64,000 bases of DNA from positions 21,009 to 85,008 of the forward strand of contig WBMV01002649.1 in NCBI GenBank assembly GCA_013396655.1, written 5' to 3'. Position 1 is the stretch's first letter, and the number at the start of each line of letters is the position of its first letter. Origin of the DNA: Campylorhamphus procurvoides. Lineage: Eukaryota > Chordata > Aves > Passeriformes > Dendrocolaptidae. Below the pieces are notes generated by a model. It worked only from the letters and a program-made list of their open reading frames with translations, had not been told where the DNA came from and did no database searches. This document shows, piece by piece, positions 1 to 13,400 of the stretch. Position numbers and translations under genes: made by a program.

Positions 1-375
1 CACAAAATAAAACAGCTCTCCAGTATTTTGGACAGCTTTAGGAGACCTTTGAGCCCTTCCAGTGCCTGAAGGGGCTCCAAGAGAGCTGGAGAGGGACCTG
101 GGACAAGGGTCTGGAGGGACAGGACAAGGGGAATGGCTTCCCACTACCAGAAAGCAGGGATAGATGGGATATTGGGAAGAAATCCTTCCCTGTGAGGGTG
201 GGCAGGCCCTGGCACAGGGTGCTCAGAGAAGCTGTGGCTGCCCCTGGATCCCTGGGAGTGTCCAAGGCCAGGTTGGACAGGGTTGGAGCAACCTGGGCTG
301 GTGGGAGGTGTCCCTGCCCATGGCAGGGGGTGGCACTGGGTGGGCTTTAAGGTCCCTTCCAACCCAAATCACTCT
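1..375 (+). mobile_element. CR1 LINE 3' end, sense orientation
   Basis: The stretch resembles the 3' end of an avian CR1 retroposon in sense orientation. It contains the block around 'gacaggacaaggggaatggc', then 'gtgtccctgcccatggcagg' near 309, and ends in 'aaggtcccttccaaccc' near 350-366, followed by a decayed tail. The element continues off the left edge. CR1 is the main LINE of bird genomes; identification is by recall of the family consensus, not by alignment. Confidence 0.85.
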
Positions 376-1361
376 GGGGTTCTTGTTGGTGATCTGATTC
401 TGCATCTGCTCTTGACTTTTCCACGTGAGCAGCCTGCTTTTGTCCTGCTCACATTAGTTTGGTGTTTAATGCAACTGTGCTGTGTTGAACTTCATCTTTC
501 CAAGGCTAACTGTTGTTTCTGCTGTATGACAGATCACTCTAAGAGTTCAAGTGGACAGGCATTTGGAATTAGAGTCAAAACAAAGTCAAACCAGGCTGAA
601 ATAAACTGCATTCTGGACTAGCACAACATTAGCCCTTAAATAAATAGAGAGAAGCCCTGGCTGGCTGTAGGGCAGATGGCATTACAGGTGATATTTATCA
701 TGCTCCAATCTCAGGACTAAGATACTTGGGAGGGAGGATTGACGTCAGCTACAAGTGAATCAGTTTTAAAACCAGCTGAAAACCTGCTTGTGCCTCCAAC
801 AGCTGATTATGTTGTGCAGCACTTCTGCTTTGCACACCCTGGTGCATTTATTGGTGTGAGCAAGCCTAGCAGGAAGAGTTCATTTTGTTCTTGCAGCTTA
901 AATGGCTGATGTAAATAGATCTTGGACTTCGAGGTGGGAAGATTCCACCCAGCTGCAGTAACCAGGGGGATGCCCTTTGCCCCAGTTTTTGTGCCAAATT
1001 TGTGCGTTGGGGAATTTTAAACAAATATCACTTGGCAGGATATCGACCCTCTGGGTACAAGAATAACACAGAGTGAGGCAGCAGGGCATGGGCTGGAAGG
1101 GATTTACAGGGAGAGCTATCTGGGCTGACACTGAGCAGTGGGGAAAACCAGTTCTGAACTGTTTTATCAAAAATAGTTGGGTGTTCTCTCCCAGGAGCCC
1201 AGTGATCCTCTGAATGAAAACCAGCAGCAGTTTCTCATTTGGGTGCAGGGTCCTCGGTCTTGTGCAGAAGTGTGAGAGAGTTCAGCGAAGATTACTAATT
1301 ATCTTGTAAATTATGAGGCCTTCTGGCCCTCTGGGCAGACCTGGGTGATGGACCTGGGATA
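376..1361. other. Intergenic sequence, nothing recognised
   Basis: No exon with conserved coding content and splice sites was seen on either strand. The open frames here are short and have no recognisable protein similarity. Composition is ordinary mixed sequence. Confidence 0.6.
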
Positions 1362-1545
1362 AAATCATGGAATCATTAATGTTGGAAAAGACCTTCAAGA
1401 TCAAGTCCAACCTTCAACCACCTACCTCTATGCCCACTGAACCGTATCACAGAGTGCCACATCTACTTGTTTGCTGAATGTTTCAAGGAATGATGACTCC
1501 ACCACTTCCCTGTGGAGCCTGTTGCAAGGATTTCCAAGGATGGAA
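1362..1545 (-). mobile_element. CR1 LINE 3' fragment, antisense
   Basis: Reading the + strand, 'aatcattaatgttggaaaag' followed by 'accttcaagatcaagtccaa' and 'tgactccaccacttccctgt' is the reverse complement of a CR1 3' region. The insertion is therefore on the - strand. No coding capacity remains. Confidence 0.85.
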
Positions 1546-3004
1546 GAGTGAGAACTGCTCATGGTGTGCCTTGGCTTGGGAGCCCTCACTGAAACATGGA
1601 GTCCTGCTCTGCCAAGTGTGTTTGTCAGCCCTGAGCTCACCCTGAGTGTCTCTGCCTGTGAGCCAGGGCTGGTGGGCAAAAAGCACCATGGAGAGAACAT
1701 CCCATCCAGCTCTGGGAAACACACTGGATGGGGCACGGAGGACTTGGCATTAGCTGGGAGTGGGCTGAGGGATCCAGACTGAGCAGCTTGTCCAGGTGCT
1801 GTGGGACAGATGACCTTGCACTAACCTGAGCTGCCTCAGGGCAGTGTGGGCAGAGGTGCAGAACAAGGGCTTAGGCCAGGCTGGACTTATCCTAGAAAGG
1901 ACCTGGACAGGGAGGAGGAAGAATGAGACTGAGGGAAGGGAAAGAATGCTTCTGCGGGGGAAACTGTCAAAGTATGTGCTTCCCTTTCCTGATAAAGTCA
2001 CAGAGGGCGAGGCACCGAGGAGAACTACCTTGTTTGTCTGCTCTCACACCCTACCAGGCTTTGGCAGCAGCACCCCCTTATCTGCACCACGTTGGCACGT
2101 TGGGCTGAGTTCCCTAATGAAGCAAAACGCTCTTAGGCTGCTCCTCGGGCTCACTCCACTCTCCTTGTCCCTGCTCTGACAGGAGGATTAATTTTTAATA
2201 ACTTAGGATACAATTTCAGCTCGAGCTGGAAAACTTTCATGCTTTGCTTAAGCCTTTAGCAGTGTTAAGGGCAGGGATGTTGTCTCTGTCAAGGTACGCA
2301 GGGAGTGAAATGCCTCCCCTGTGATAATGATGGTGCTTCAGCAGCATCCCCATGGGCTGGCTCTTCCTTTCACTGCAGCAGCTCAAGGTGCAGGTTTCAC
2401 ACCTGCCTCTGCTGTTTGTTATTTAAGTTATACAAGTGGCAGCAGCCTCTCAGCACGTGTGTATGCAGAGGAATTAAAGGAATTCCCAGAGCTGCCTGCT
2501 GGGACCTTCCAAAAAGGGACAACAGGCCATTTTGCACACCCACAAGCAGCCTGGAAAACCGAGCTGTGGAAAGCGAGGAATTGGGTGTTTTTGAACCCGA
2601 GGGTCTCTACAGCATTGAAGCTGCCGGTGTTAGAGCTGTGCAGGGACACAGCTGAGAGCTTTGTGTCCCACTCACTACAATTCATGTAGTTTCAGTGGGG
2701 TTTGATGACAGCACATCACAGCTACATCGTGAGGGTTTAGCGTGGCATTTCACGTTCCTTACCCGGAATGGGATTAACTCGCAGCACTGCCGTGGATTTC
2801 CACAGAAGCCTCTCCTGCCGGCTCCATCACGCTTCCAAAGGCACATCTCTGCAGGGTGTGACTCCCACAGCCCGGCCAGGTCCTGCCGAGTTATGTGGGG
2901 CACGCAAGACACGTGGAGGGCGTGGAGGGGCAAAGAAGCATCTGGGTTAGGCACAGGCCCAGAGAGTTCTTTGGGGTAATTGTGGGTAAAGGGATGGGAG
3001 CAAC
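1546..3004. other. Intergenic sequence upstream of PPTC7
   Basis: No gene, RNA or clear repeat was recognised. In human the neighbour on this side of PPTC7 is TCTN1; none of its exons was seen here, so that gene, if present, lies further left. Confidence 0.5.
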
Positions 3005-3799
3005 CCACGGGGGTCTCCACGAGGGGAATCTCCGTGTGGGGATCATCATGAGGGGCTCTGTGAGGGGTCACCATGAGGGGGTCTCTGTGAGGGGTCTCCA
3101 TGAGGGTATCACCCTGCGGGGGTCTCTGTGAGGGGATCACCCTGAGGGGATCACCGTGAGGAGGTCTCCATGAGGGGTCTTCATGAGGGGTCACCCTGAG
3201 GGGGTCTCTGTGAGGGGCTCACCCTGAGGGGTCGCCCTGAGGGGATTTCTGTGAGGGGCTCACTCTGAGTGGGTCTCCGTGAGGGGTCACCCTGAAGGTG
3301 TCTCTGTGAGGGGTCTCCATGAAGGATCACCCTGAGGGGTCTCCAGGAGGGATCTCTTTGAGGGATCACCCTGAGGGATCACCCTGAGGGGGTCTCTGTG
3401 AGGGGTCTCCATGAAGGATCACCCTGTGAGGGGCTCAGCCTGAGGGGATCTCCATGGAGGGGATCTCTGTGAGGGGGTCTCCGTGAGGGGTCTCCGTGAG
3501 GGGCTCACCCTGAGGGGGTCTCTGTGAGGGGTCTCCATGAAGGATCACCCTGAGGGGTCTCCAGGAGGGATCTCTTTGAGGGATCACCCTGAGGGATCAC
3601 CCTGAGGGGGTCTCTGTGAGGGGATCACCCTGAGGGGATCTGTGTGAGGGGCNCGTGAGGGGTCACCATGAGGGGGTCTCTGTGAGGGGATAACCACGAG
3701 GAGTCTCCATGAGGGGATCTCTGTGAGGGGTCTCCCTGAGGGATCTCCTTGAGGGGCTCACCCTGAGGAGGTCTCCATGAGGGGTCTCCGTGAGGGGTC
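3005..3799. repeat. GC-rich minisatellite upstream of PPTC7
   Basis: A degenerate tandem array built on half-units of about 13-19 bases such as 'tcaccctgagggg', 'tctctgtgagggg' and 'tctccatgagggg'. It contains a higher-order duplication: bases 3300-3404 and 3518-3622 look identical over 105 bases, 218 bases apart. There is an isolated n at 3653 and the array runs directly into the gap at 3800. Long open frames through it arise from the repeat and are not genes. Confidence 0.93.
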
Positions 3800-4467
3800 N
3801 NNNNNNNNNNNNNNNNNNNNNNNNNNNNNNNNNNNNNNNNNNNNNNNNNNNNNNNNNNNNNNNNNNNNNNNNNNNNNNNNNNNNNNNNNNNNNNNNNNNN
3901 NNNNNNNNNNNNNNNNNNNNNNNNNNNNNNNNNNNNNNNNNNNNNNNNNNNNNNNNNNNNNNNNNNNNNNNNNNNNNNNNNNNNNNNNNNNNNNNNNNNN
4001 NNNNNNNNNNNNNNNNNNNNNNNNNNNNNNNNNNNNNNNNNNNNNNNNNNNNNNNNNNNNNNNNNNNNNNNNNNNNNNNNNNNNNNNNNNNNNNNNNNNN
4101 NNNNNNNNNNNNNNNNNNNNNNNNNNNNNNNNNNNNNNNNNNNNNNNNNNNNNNNNNNNNNNNNNNNNNNNNNNNNNNNNNNNNNNNNNNNNNNNNNNNN
4201 NNNNNNNNNNNNNNNNNNNNNNNNNNNNNNNNNNNNNNNNNNNNNNNNNNNNNNNNNNNNNNNNNNNNNNNNNNNNNNNNNNNNNNNNNNNNNNNNNNNN
4301 NNNNNNNNNNNNNNNNNNNNNNNNNNNNNNNNNNNNNNNNNNNNNNNNNNNNNNNNNNNNNNNNNNNNNNNNNNNNNNNNNNNNNNNNNNNNNNNNNNNN
4401 NNNNNNNNNNNNNNNNNNNNNNNNNNNNNNNNNNNNNNNNNNNNNNNNNNNNNNNNNNNNNNNNNNN
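3800..4467. other. Assembly gap of 668 n
   Basis: A run of n between the minisatellite and PPTC7 exon 1. It ends only nine bases before the initiator codon. The PPTC7 5'UTR, core promoter and any upstream CpG island are therefore missing or unresolved. Confidence 0.99.
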
Positions 4468-4476
4468 CCCCACGCC

Positions 4477-7400
4477 ATGTTCTCGGTGCTCTCCTACGGC
4501 AGGCTCGTGGCCAGGGCCGTGCTGGGCGGCCTCTCGCAGACCGACTCCCGCGACTACAGCCTGGTCACGGCCAGCTGCGGCTTCGGCAAGGATTTCCGCA
4601 AGGGCATCCTCAAGAAAGGCATGTGCTACGGGGATGACGCCTGCTTCGTGGCCAGGCACCGCTCCGCCGATGTGCTGGGTGAGTGGCCGCGTCGGGGGCT
4701 CAGCTGGCTTTGACCTCCTTTCCCTTCCTCCTTTCCCCTTCCTTTCCCTTCCCAAACCTAACCTTCCCTTCCCTTCCCCTCCCAAACCTAACCTTCCCTT
4801 CCCTAACCTTACATTCCCTTCCCTTCTCAAGCCTTCTCTTCTTCTCTTCCCTCCTTCCTTTCCCTTCCTCCCTTCCCTCCCCTCTCCCTCCCTGCCCCGC
4901 ACATGGCGAGCGGCTCGGCCTCCCTTCTCAAACAAAGGAGCTGGGTCTGCTCGGCGCTGTCAGCGTGACTCGCTTTTCCAGCCTCCCAGGGAAGCTCTTC
5001 GCTGCAGCCCAGCCTGCCTTTGGCTTGTGTGCGGGCCCAGCCTGGGTGTTTTCACCTGCCAGGCCCCAGCGGCTCCAAAAGTCACGGAAACAGCTCTGAG
5101 TGTGCCTTTAAAGCCCCTGTATATTCCCCAGAAAAGAGCGCTGGGACAGGCACTTCCTGATTTCGGCGTGTGCCGTGTCCTTGTCAAGTGCACGGCAAAG
5201 TGACATTGAGCCTGGAATCAAATGTCAAACTTCAGTTTCGGTGTTTGTTCTGGCCTGATGGCGCTCTCTGGTTTGGGTTCGCGGGCGAAGCGGATCTCGA
5301 GGGCTCGGATTTTAGGAGTAGTGGGTAATGACAGAGAACCAGTGGAGTCTCCAGTGCATGGGCAGCGCTGCTTTGGACAGGGCTTGACCTTTCTCCCGTG
5401 TGCTCAAGGTTGAATTCGGCAGGCTGACCCTCTGCACAACTTACTTGTGCTGGAAGTGCCAGAAGCAAATTTACACCAAAACTTTGACACTTCAAACGAA
5501 AGCTCTCTCCCCGCCGGCCCTGTTTTTTTTAATTTTTTTTAAATTATTATTTATTTATTTCAAACCGGGATTGCACGGTGCTGTCTCCTGATGTGGAAAT
5601 GCTTGGCGATTGGTGTCACTGTAACTTGGTTGCCCTCTAACAGAGCCCAGGGTTTTTCTGCCGGGGCTGTAACTCGGTGCTGGGTAACAGTATTGCTGGT
5701 GATTCCCGGGGGGGCTGGCACTGCCAGGGGGATGCCACAGCTCCCAGGGAGATGTGCAGCACTGGGCAGTGCCTTTCAGGCATTCTGCATCTTCTCTGTC
5801 GTGCCTGTTCCCAGGGAGGCTTTTTTCGATCAGAATTAGCTGCTGGACACCCTTCCCTCAACATGTGACTAACCCTGGCTTGCCTTTAAAGTTCACGTCA
5901 GGCCAGCACTGATAAATAACTGAGGGATTGGTATTTGGCCCTAAGAGAAATGCAGAATGTGCTTTGCTTCAAGGTGGGCTCTTTGTGTGGGGAAGGGGTA
6001 GATTTAGCCCCATCTGATGATGTTTAGGGGTTTTTGGCCATATTTGGTAATTATTGTATGTGGACCTACAGCTTGTCTTGTCTTCCTACTGGAATCAACA
6101 GAGTTGCATTTCTGAGTCGGTCTTTGCATTAATTTTCATGGCAACTTGAAAACAAACCAAATTGTAGCTCCACTTGAGGATCAAACAGCAAAGAGGGCAG
6201 CAGATCAGGATGTCTGAAGTACTGAGAAGAAAATAGTTTAAATAGAAAGGTTGTTGGGGTGGTTTTGGTATGGGGTTTTTTCCCCTCAGGCTATTTTCAT
6301 GTTACTTCTTTATTGCCTTTTTCATGCACATACCAAAAAACCCAGGTGTGTGTATGTTGTGCAAAACCAGTAATGCTCAGATGGGCTTTGATGCCTCTAA
6401 TATGATGCTTTTTCATCATCTGTACTTCTTAAGTTTACAAGCAGTAGTTTTGCCCTTATTTCTGCTGCTGTGACCATCTCTTTACTCTCCTTTTCTCCAC
6501 CAGCCCTTTTGCTTTGCTGCAGTTTCAGCACCACCAGGGTTTCCCTGCCCTCAGTTCCTCTTACTCTCATCACAAATCTGAGGTTCCTTCGTGGTTTTTT
6601 TTAAAGACCATCAAAAATTTTGTACAAACTCCTTACCTGCCTAACTCTGCACCTCAACAAAACTGGCTGAGCTGAACTGCTGGGTCTCAAACTGGATTTT
6701 TTGGCATTTAACAAAGAGGCTCACGTGGTTTGAGCCAAAGTGAACACTTGACACAGTAAGTGCTTTTAGAGAACAGTAAATTTCCAGTGTATCACTTGGA
6801 GTTAGCAGTCATCAGTGGCAAAGCCACGCCAGATAATTAATTTTAAATTCTTCTGTGCCAGTGTTTTCTAGAACCAGTGTATGGAGGGCTGGCCTGTGTG
6901 GGATGGATCTGGGTGTGGTGGAGCAGAGAGAGAGCTACTCCCAGTCTTTTGGCACGGGTGCTTGGGGATTCATTTTCTTAGGTCAAACAAAAGTTGACTT
7001 GGCAGTGTGTTTATGGCAGAATCAAAATGCTAAACACTCCTTTTGTTGTAGTTGTACTGTAGAGTCTGAAGGTTTAACAGTGTCTTCTAGTCTGAGCTTT
7101 ATTCTTCCACAGGAAGATCAACAAAAAGCCTAAAGATTCAGGTTATTTCCAGTCCCTCCATGGTTGTTAAATACTTGGTAAGGCCTGTAACTGGTGTACT
7201 TGAATCCTTGGGGGTTTTGTGTCTCATTTTTACTTTTGTCTGGGGCATACCTGTCAAATTTGCATGTTTTCTTCCCATTCTGAGCACAGGGAGAAGGAAG
7301 CAGCTCAGATTCCTTGGGGATCACCCTGAGAAAAGGAAATGGCTTTACTGCTAATGTTAATCTCTAGAGCTTTATGATTCAGGCCTGTGTTTCCTTTCTG

Positions 7401-10400
7401 CTCCTGCTTGTCCCTGTTGTACCTTTTTGTACATCCCCTGTCAGTGTCTTGGGTGTTCAGATGCTCAGATATTCAGGTATCTCACAGAGAAGTGGGAGAT
7501 GTTCTGGACTGCTTTGTGTCTGAAGCCTTTGGAACTTTAGAGGACAGAAGTACTGATTTTTTTATAAGCTGAAAGGCAAAACTTCAGGAGCTGACAGCTC
7601 TGGCTTTCTTCATTAACATGCAAGTAGAGCTTTTAGCACATGTGGGACAACCCAAAATTTATAAATAAACAGTTTTAGAACCATTTCACTTCTTCACCAA
7701 GAGTAAACATTAAACCTTTTTTAGACATTTTGAGATGTGTCACGCTGGTGATTGGTTTTTTCCCTTATTGTTGGGATCTGCCTTTTCTTGCTTGTTGCTG
7801 CCTTATCAGGCTCCCCGTGTCTTTGGTAGTTTTTTTATGGATTTTCCAAGCTGTTGTGTGAGTCATTATTGAAACATTGCAGCAGCCAATGCGCATCCCG
7901 TGACAGCATCACTTATACAATGTCTCTGCTGGGGACACTTCTGGGTGTAGCCACCGAGACTTCACGAGTCTTCCAAACTATTTCAGTCCCCCAGGAGCAG
8001 GGAAAACCTCTCTGGCAGCAGGGAGCTGTTTGTCCACTGCAGAGTTAAAACTGTGCAATTGTTCTATCTGCTGCCAATCCTGATTTTGAACTTTTTGGGG
8101 GGGGGGGAGTGGGTTGGTGCTGCAGGGCAGCTCCTTTAAACTGAAATGAAGTGCACTTTATTTGAAAATTCAGTTTGCCAGCCTTCATAGGAGGTGAAAC
8201 TCCAGAGTGGCAAAACCCCTGGAATATTTTTTAGTCTCACTGTCATCAAGAAAAGTCAACTCCAACATGTGAAGGGATTTGTAGATGAAAGGTCAAGGTT
8301 GTTCTGGCAGCTGTGGAGGAGGAAGGGATTCTTGCTTGGATGCCTGAAGGTTGTAGAGAACTGTGTTAAGTGGTTTATTGGGTATCATACCTATTAAAGA
8401 GATTGCTGCCTTATCACAACTTATCACACTAAAGGAGGCAAACTGTGCCTGCCTGGGAGCAGCCCTTCACCCACTGCACTGGGAGAGCTCAGGGCACCTT
8501 GGAGGGACAGATCAGTGACTTGCAAACCTTTGTTTGTGGCAGACCGAGTGGAACTTTGTGCCTAACACGGGAGCATAAGTGCTGTCATTTGCAGGGAAAC
8601 TACAGCTTGAGAAGCATCCCAGTGAGAGCCCCCCTGGCTGACACTGCTGCCAGTGCAACCACATGGCAGCAGAGCTGTGCTTGGGTGGCACTGAATGCAG
8701 CTTCACCCTGGGCTGTTCTTTTGCCCCACAGTCCCTGCAGGGACTCTGCTGCTGAGCAGGATTGCCAGCTGACCACTCACTGGAACTGCTTGTTGGAAGC
8801 AGATGATTGTCCTTTCCTCTGCAGATGTTGGCTTGAAGGAAGAGCAGGTTCTGTCAGAGATCCGAGGGAAATAGGCCGAGCACGGTGCAGGAGGTGAGGA
8901 TTAGTCATACCTGTGTCGCAGGAAGCGTTGCAGAGATCTCCTGCTGCTTGCTCTGCCTCAGCCACACTCCCAATGCCCTGAGCTCGACATTGTTCAGCCT
9001 GGCAGGGATTTCAGTGTCTGCCCCCCACCCTCAGCAGCTCCACTGTTGCTGAATGGACACCTTGAGAGATTAAGTGGTTATAACTAGGGATTTTTTTGCA
9101 AAAAATAGTTTAATGTTCTCCTGGAGCTCTAAAAATCCACTGAGCGATTTCTCAGGCTTAAATAAAACAGGGAGGAAGTCTACCTGGTAAAAACCTGTTT
9201 CAAGAGCAAGTGCATGGTAGCAGGGGGCTAAATAGATAGGAGGAACTGTTGCTTTTTCCCAGGAGTAGATGCACCATTTAATTTTTCAGTTCCCCGTTTC
9301 TCCTGCAGTTTGTTCTTGAACATCCTCGCTCACTTTGCCTCTTGCTGTTTGTCCCTTGTTGTCACTCACCCAAGTTACTCTCTCACAACCTTTCTGTGTC
9401 CTGCAAGGGTAGTTTAAAGTTTACTGTAACAGTGTGAATAAGTAACCTTCCCCTTTGTAACTTGTTAGCAGCCACACACAACCTGCCTTTAGGGATTTGC
9501 ATTCAACTGGGTTATTCCTTCCTCAAAACCAGGGGGTGGGTGGGTGGACAGACCCTTTGGCTCTGCCAGATCCCAGGGGAGCTCTGCAGGGTCACTGCTG
9601 GCTTGGAGCACTGGATGGAGAACCTGTCTAGGTGTGTGATTGCTCTCACCACTGATAAAACAGGAAACCTTATCAGTTTATCTCAATTCAATTAGGTGCT
9701 GTATTTCAGACTTGTGTGGTGCAACCAATTGCACGTTTTCTACCATTTTAGCCTGCTATTTTTGATGCAAAATTAATTGCATCATAGATACCTCCTTTTG
9801 ATGTTCTTTTATCAGTGATTCATTGCTATTTCAGGTAAGGATCTCAAGAAATTGAAAGTTCAGGAGGATGTGTGGAGTGTCTTAGCACGTTAATTGTGGT
9901 TGCATGCAAAAGCAGTTCCTGCTGACACACTTGTGCCTGCCTGGGGCTTCTCTCTGAGTGTTATTCTTGGCTGATGCAATGGTTGAAATCATTCATCTTC
10001 CAGGAGATTTTTGGGACAGGCTAGTGCTTCTGGACTCTGACCGTGGGCAGGTTAGTTTGCCAGCAAGCCAGATCTTCCCCTCATAACACTATTTACATTA
10101 AACAGGGTTTGATCAGTGTTGTGGGTTTGTTACAAACCTCCAGTCTGTTTAATTTGTGTTTATATTTATATAGTTTATATTTCTGAACTGGACAGAACAG
10201 CTGGATCTCAGAGAAGTGAGAAGCAGATATTGCTGCTTTCAGCCCTGGCTGGCTCCAGGTGCCTGGGCTCCTGCAGGGAACCTCGTGTGTGCTGGCAGGA
10301 GAAACAACTTCCCATCTGCATTTCAGCAGGTCTCTTATCCCAGGTGCTTTCAGCATTTTGGGATCAGCTTCACCAAGTTGCACTGCCAGGATCTTCCCTG

Positions 10401-13400
10401 GCTCAGGGTCAGTGCTGCAGCATCACTCACTTGGGCTTTGTCTTGGAACTTCATGGCAAGTGTTTCCCTGAGGGAGGTTTTCCTACATGGAATCTCTGAG
10501 AAGCTGGAAAAAGCCTTGTTTTGGCCTGACACATGCAGCAAGTATTTTATCTGGCAGGGATGTTTGTGTGTTTTACAGCAGAAGGCAATGCACTGGGGTG
10601 TTAACTCTCAGAGATTCTGAAAGGTCTCCATTATATAGTTAAATCCTTGAGAGGTATTTATTCTTTGGAAGCAATTTATTGTGAAATTTTCAATTGCTTT
10701 ATTTACAGTGGTGGTTCATCTGGCTGCAGGCACTGTGCTGTGTCACGTGGATGTTTGTGTAATTTCTGCATGGGCTTGAACAGGGAACAGCCACAGGAAT
10801 GTTCTTTCTATCAAATTTTCTCATTTGCTCAATAGCTTGAATGAAAAAACCCCAAGGACTGTGCACAGTTTAATTTTGGCAATTCCCAGCCATGCAGTTT
10901 GTCTTCAGTGTCCTGTGATTCCTGGTTTGTGACATGGTTACTACAATGGTTTATGGTTCAAATATAAGAAAAGAAAAATCTGAGTAATCTTTTGCACTTG
11001 TTAAAAAGGTATTATTATGACTACTTGCCATTTTTTTCTGTCTTGGGTGAAAAAAAAGATAATTTAAATAAATAGAGCTTGATAATGATCCTGCCAATAG
11101 CAGTACCTTTGAATTTTTCTGTGGTGACAGAAGGGAAATATCAAAGTATTACATCAAAAGTTGAGTTTTCAGTTCTTGCTACTTGTGGAGTTTGGAATAT
11201 CTCACAAGTAGCATTGCTCCTTGCTTGCTGTGTATGAAATACCACAAAATTTTCTTAAACTTTATTGTCCTTTGCATTTCCTGCATTTCAGCAGCACTTT
11301 GCTCAGTCTCTTTCACATATTCCTTTGCCATGAAACTGTTGAGTTTCCAGAGAATGTCTAATGTAAAGATGCTGGATTTAATTTCAAGCCATACTGAAGG
11401 CAACACAGGGTGGCTGAACATCTTGGGGAATGGAAAAACCTTCTTTTGAGGCAAAAAAGCAATAAAGGAGGGTGTTTTTTGGGGTCCCTGTGTGGTGTGG
11501 GACTTGGTGGCTGCACAATTCCTGGCTCAGTGCTGGAGCAGCAGGAAGCATTTCACTGCTCTGCTGGTGTTTGATGCTTGGGGGGCAAAAAGGTCATTTA
11601 GCTGAAATCAAAGGAACTGAGCTATTATCTTTAAGAGTTACAGGTAGGAAACAAGGGCCAAATGTTTGTTAAAACCCCCACATTTTCCATTTGGGGAAAG
11701 AACAAGAATTGGTGGCACGTGAGTTGATGAGGTGTTGTGGTGGTGTCCAGTGAAAGCAGCCTCCAGGGTCTGCTCCTGAACGTGGTGGTCCTGTTGGCTT
11801 CATGCAGGGATCCAGCTCTCCTGGGCATTGGGAAGCAGGGTCTGTGCAGGGATCCAGCTCTCCTGGGCACTGGGAAGCAGNAGGGTCTGTGTAGGGATCC
11901 AGCTCTCCTGGGGTTTGGAAAGCAGGGTCTGTGTAGGGATCCAGCTCTCCTGGGGTTTGGGAAGAGACAGTCCATTCCCTCCCTCCTCGTGGATGTCCAG
12001 AAGGTGATTGCTGTGGAAGGCACTGGCAGAACGTGCCCCAAGCTGTTTGGAGCTTGTAGAAGGCAGAGAGACAAAGTATTTCATGGCCCAAGACAGAGTA
12101 GGAAATGTTCTGCCATGATCAGGGATTTGCATTTCCTGCCTGGGGAGAGAAAAGAGCAAAGAAAGTCAGGTGGGCTGCTCTTGTTTTTCCTCTAAAAGCT
12201 GAGTAGGTTTTGCTAATTCCCCTTGCCAGGTGCTTGCTGTGGTGGCTCTCTGGGACTCAAGGCTGGAGCTGCAGTGTTTCTGTTGCAGAGTTCCCTGGGG
12301 CTGATGTGAAATGTTTATGGATTGCTTGAGGGAACTCCATAACTTCTGCCGAGTTTCTTTGGAACTGCCTCGGAGCCAAGAGCTTTGGGCAGCACTTGTG
12401 AAGCAGCATCTTCTCCTTGCATTACCCAGCTGGGAGGGAAGCAGTGCAGAGGCACATCTGGATTGTGTTCATCTCCAAGGGGATTTAAAAACCCCCTTTG
12501 TCTGGTGACTTCATGTAGAGTTCATCCGACCTAGAGCCAAGTTTCCCTCTCAGGTTCTAGGTCTGGAACTTCTCCTTTGTGATCCCTTATTCTAGACCTG
12601 TCTGTGTGGCAGCAGGAAGCAAAGGGTCAATCCAGTATTTGGCTGAGGTGGTGAGACCTGTGGGGAGAGGATTAATCTGTTCCTGAGGAACCCAGAGAAG
12701 GTTTCTCAGAGTGCCAGGGTCCTACAGAGCTGCGTTCCACAATCTGACCCCGAGAGGTGAATGAATGCAGGGATCTGCCTCCTGTAACATTCTTCTGAGA
12801 AAGAAAAGGGACAAAGCAGGTGTCTGAAAGGTTGTGCACTATTTTAGGGAGAAATCTGATTAATGTTGATGGGCTGTTCAGGATCCTGGCAGATTATAGT
12901 TCACACCAAGGTCGGCTCCAGCCCTTCTGTCTCAGTTTCAGACTGTCCCACGTGAAGGGCGTCTGGACACGACCAAACTGACTTTTAGCTGCTCACTCAC
13001 ATTTTCATGGCATTTTTTTTTCTGAGGAGACTGTCCTTCAGCACAGTCTGAGCTCTGAAATTCCCCCTTTGTGCTTTTATCACAGACACCCTTTAGCTTT
13101 TATTATGTTATGGAACCCTGGACTTGAGATGGCTCGTCCCGTGCTGAGGATCAGAAGTATTTTTTGGAAAATTTCTGCATAGTAACATTTTAATCTCACA
13201 TAATGCTTTCAGCAGTGTTTTACTTTTATCCTTTGGAGGAAGTTCAAAGTTCTTTAGCCAAATGACCAGCTGAATATGGGGTGTGCTGGTCTCCTCCCTC
13301 TGAACACCCCCTTTCCATGAGCACCTTCACTGCTTTCCTCTGCAGCTGCTCAGGAGCTTCCAAAGCTTTGGCAGAATTGCTCTGATTTTCATATGCAGGT

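Noticed and set aside
3005..3799. Regular spaced repeats that might suggest a CRISPR array
   Set aside because: Units are contiguous with no unique spacers, in a vertebrate intergenic region. This is a minisatellite.
3625..4935. 436-residue open frame on the - strand across the first gap
   Set aside because: It is composed of minisatellite, n and the antisense of PPTC7 exon 1.
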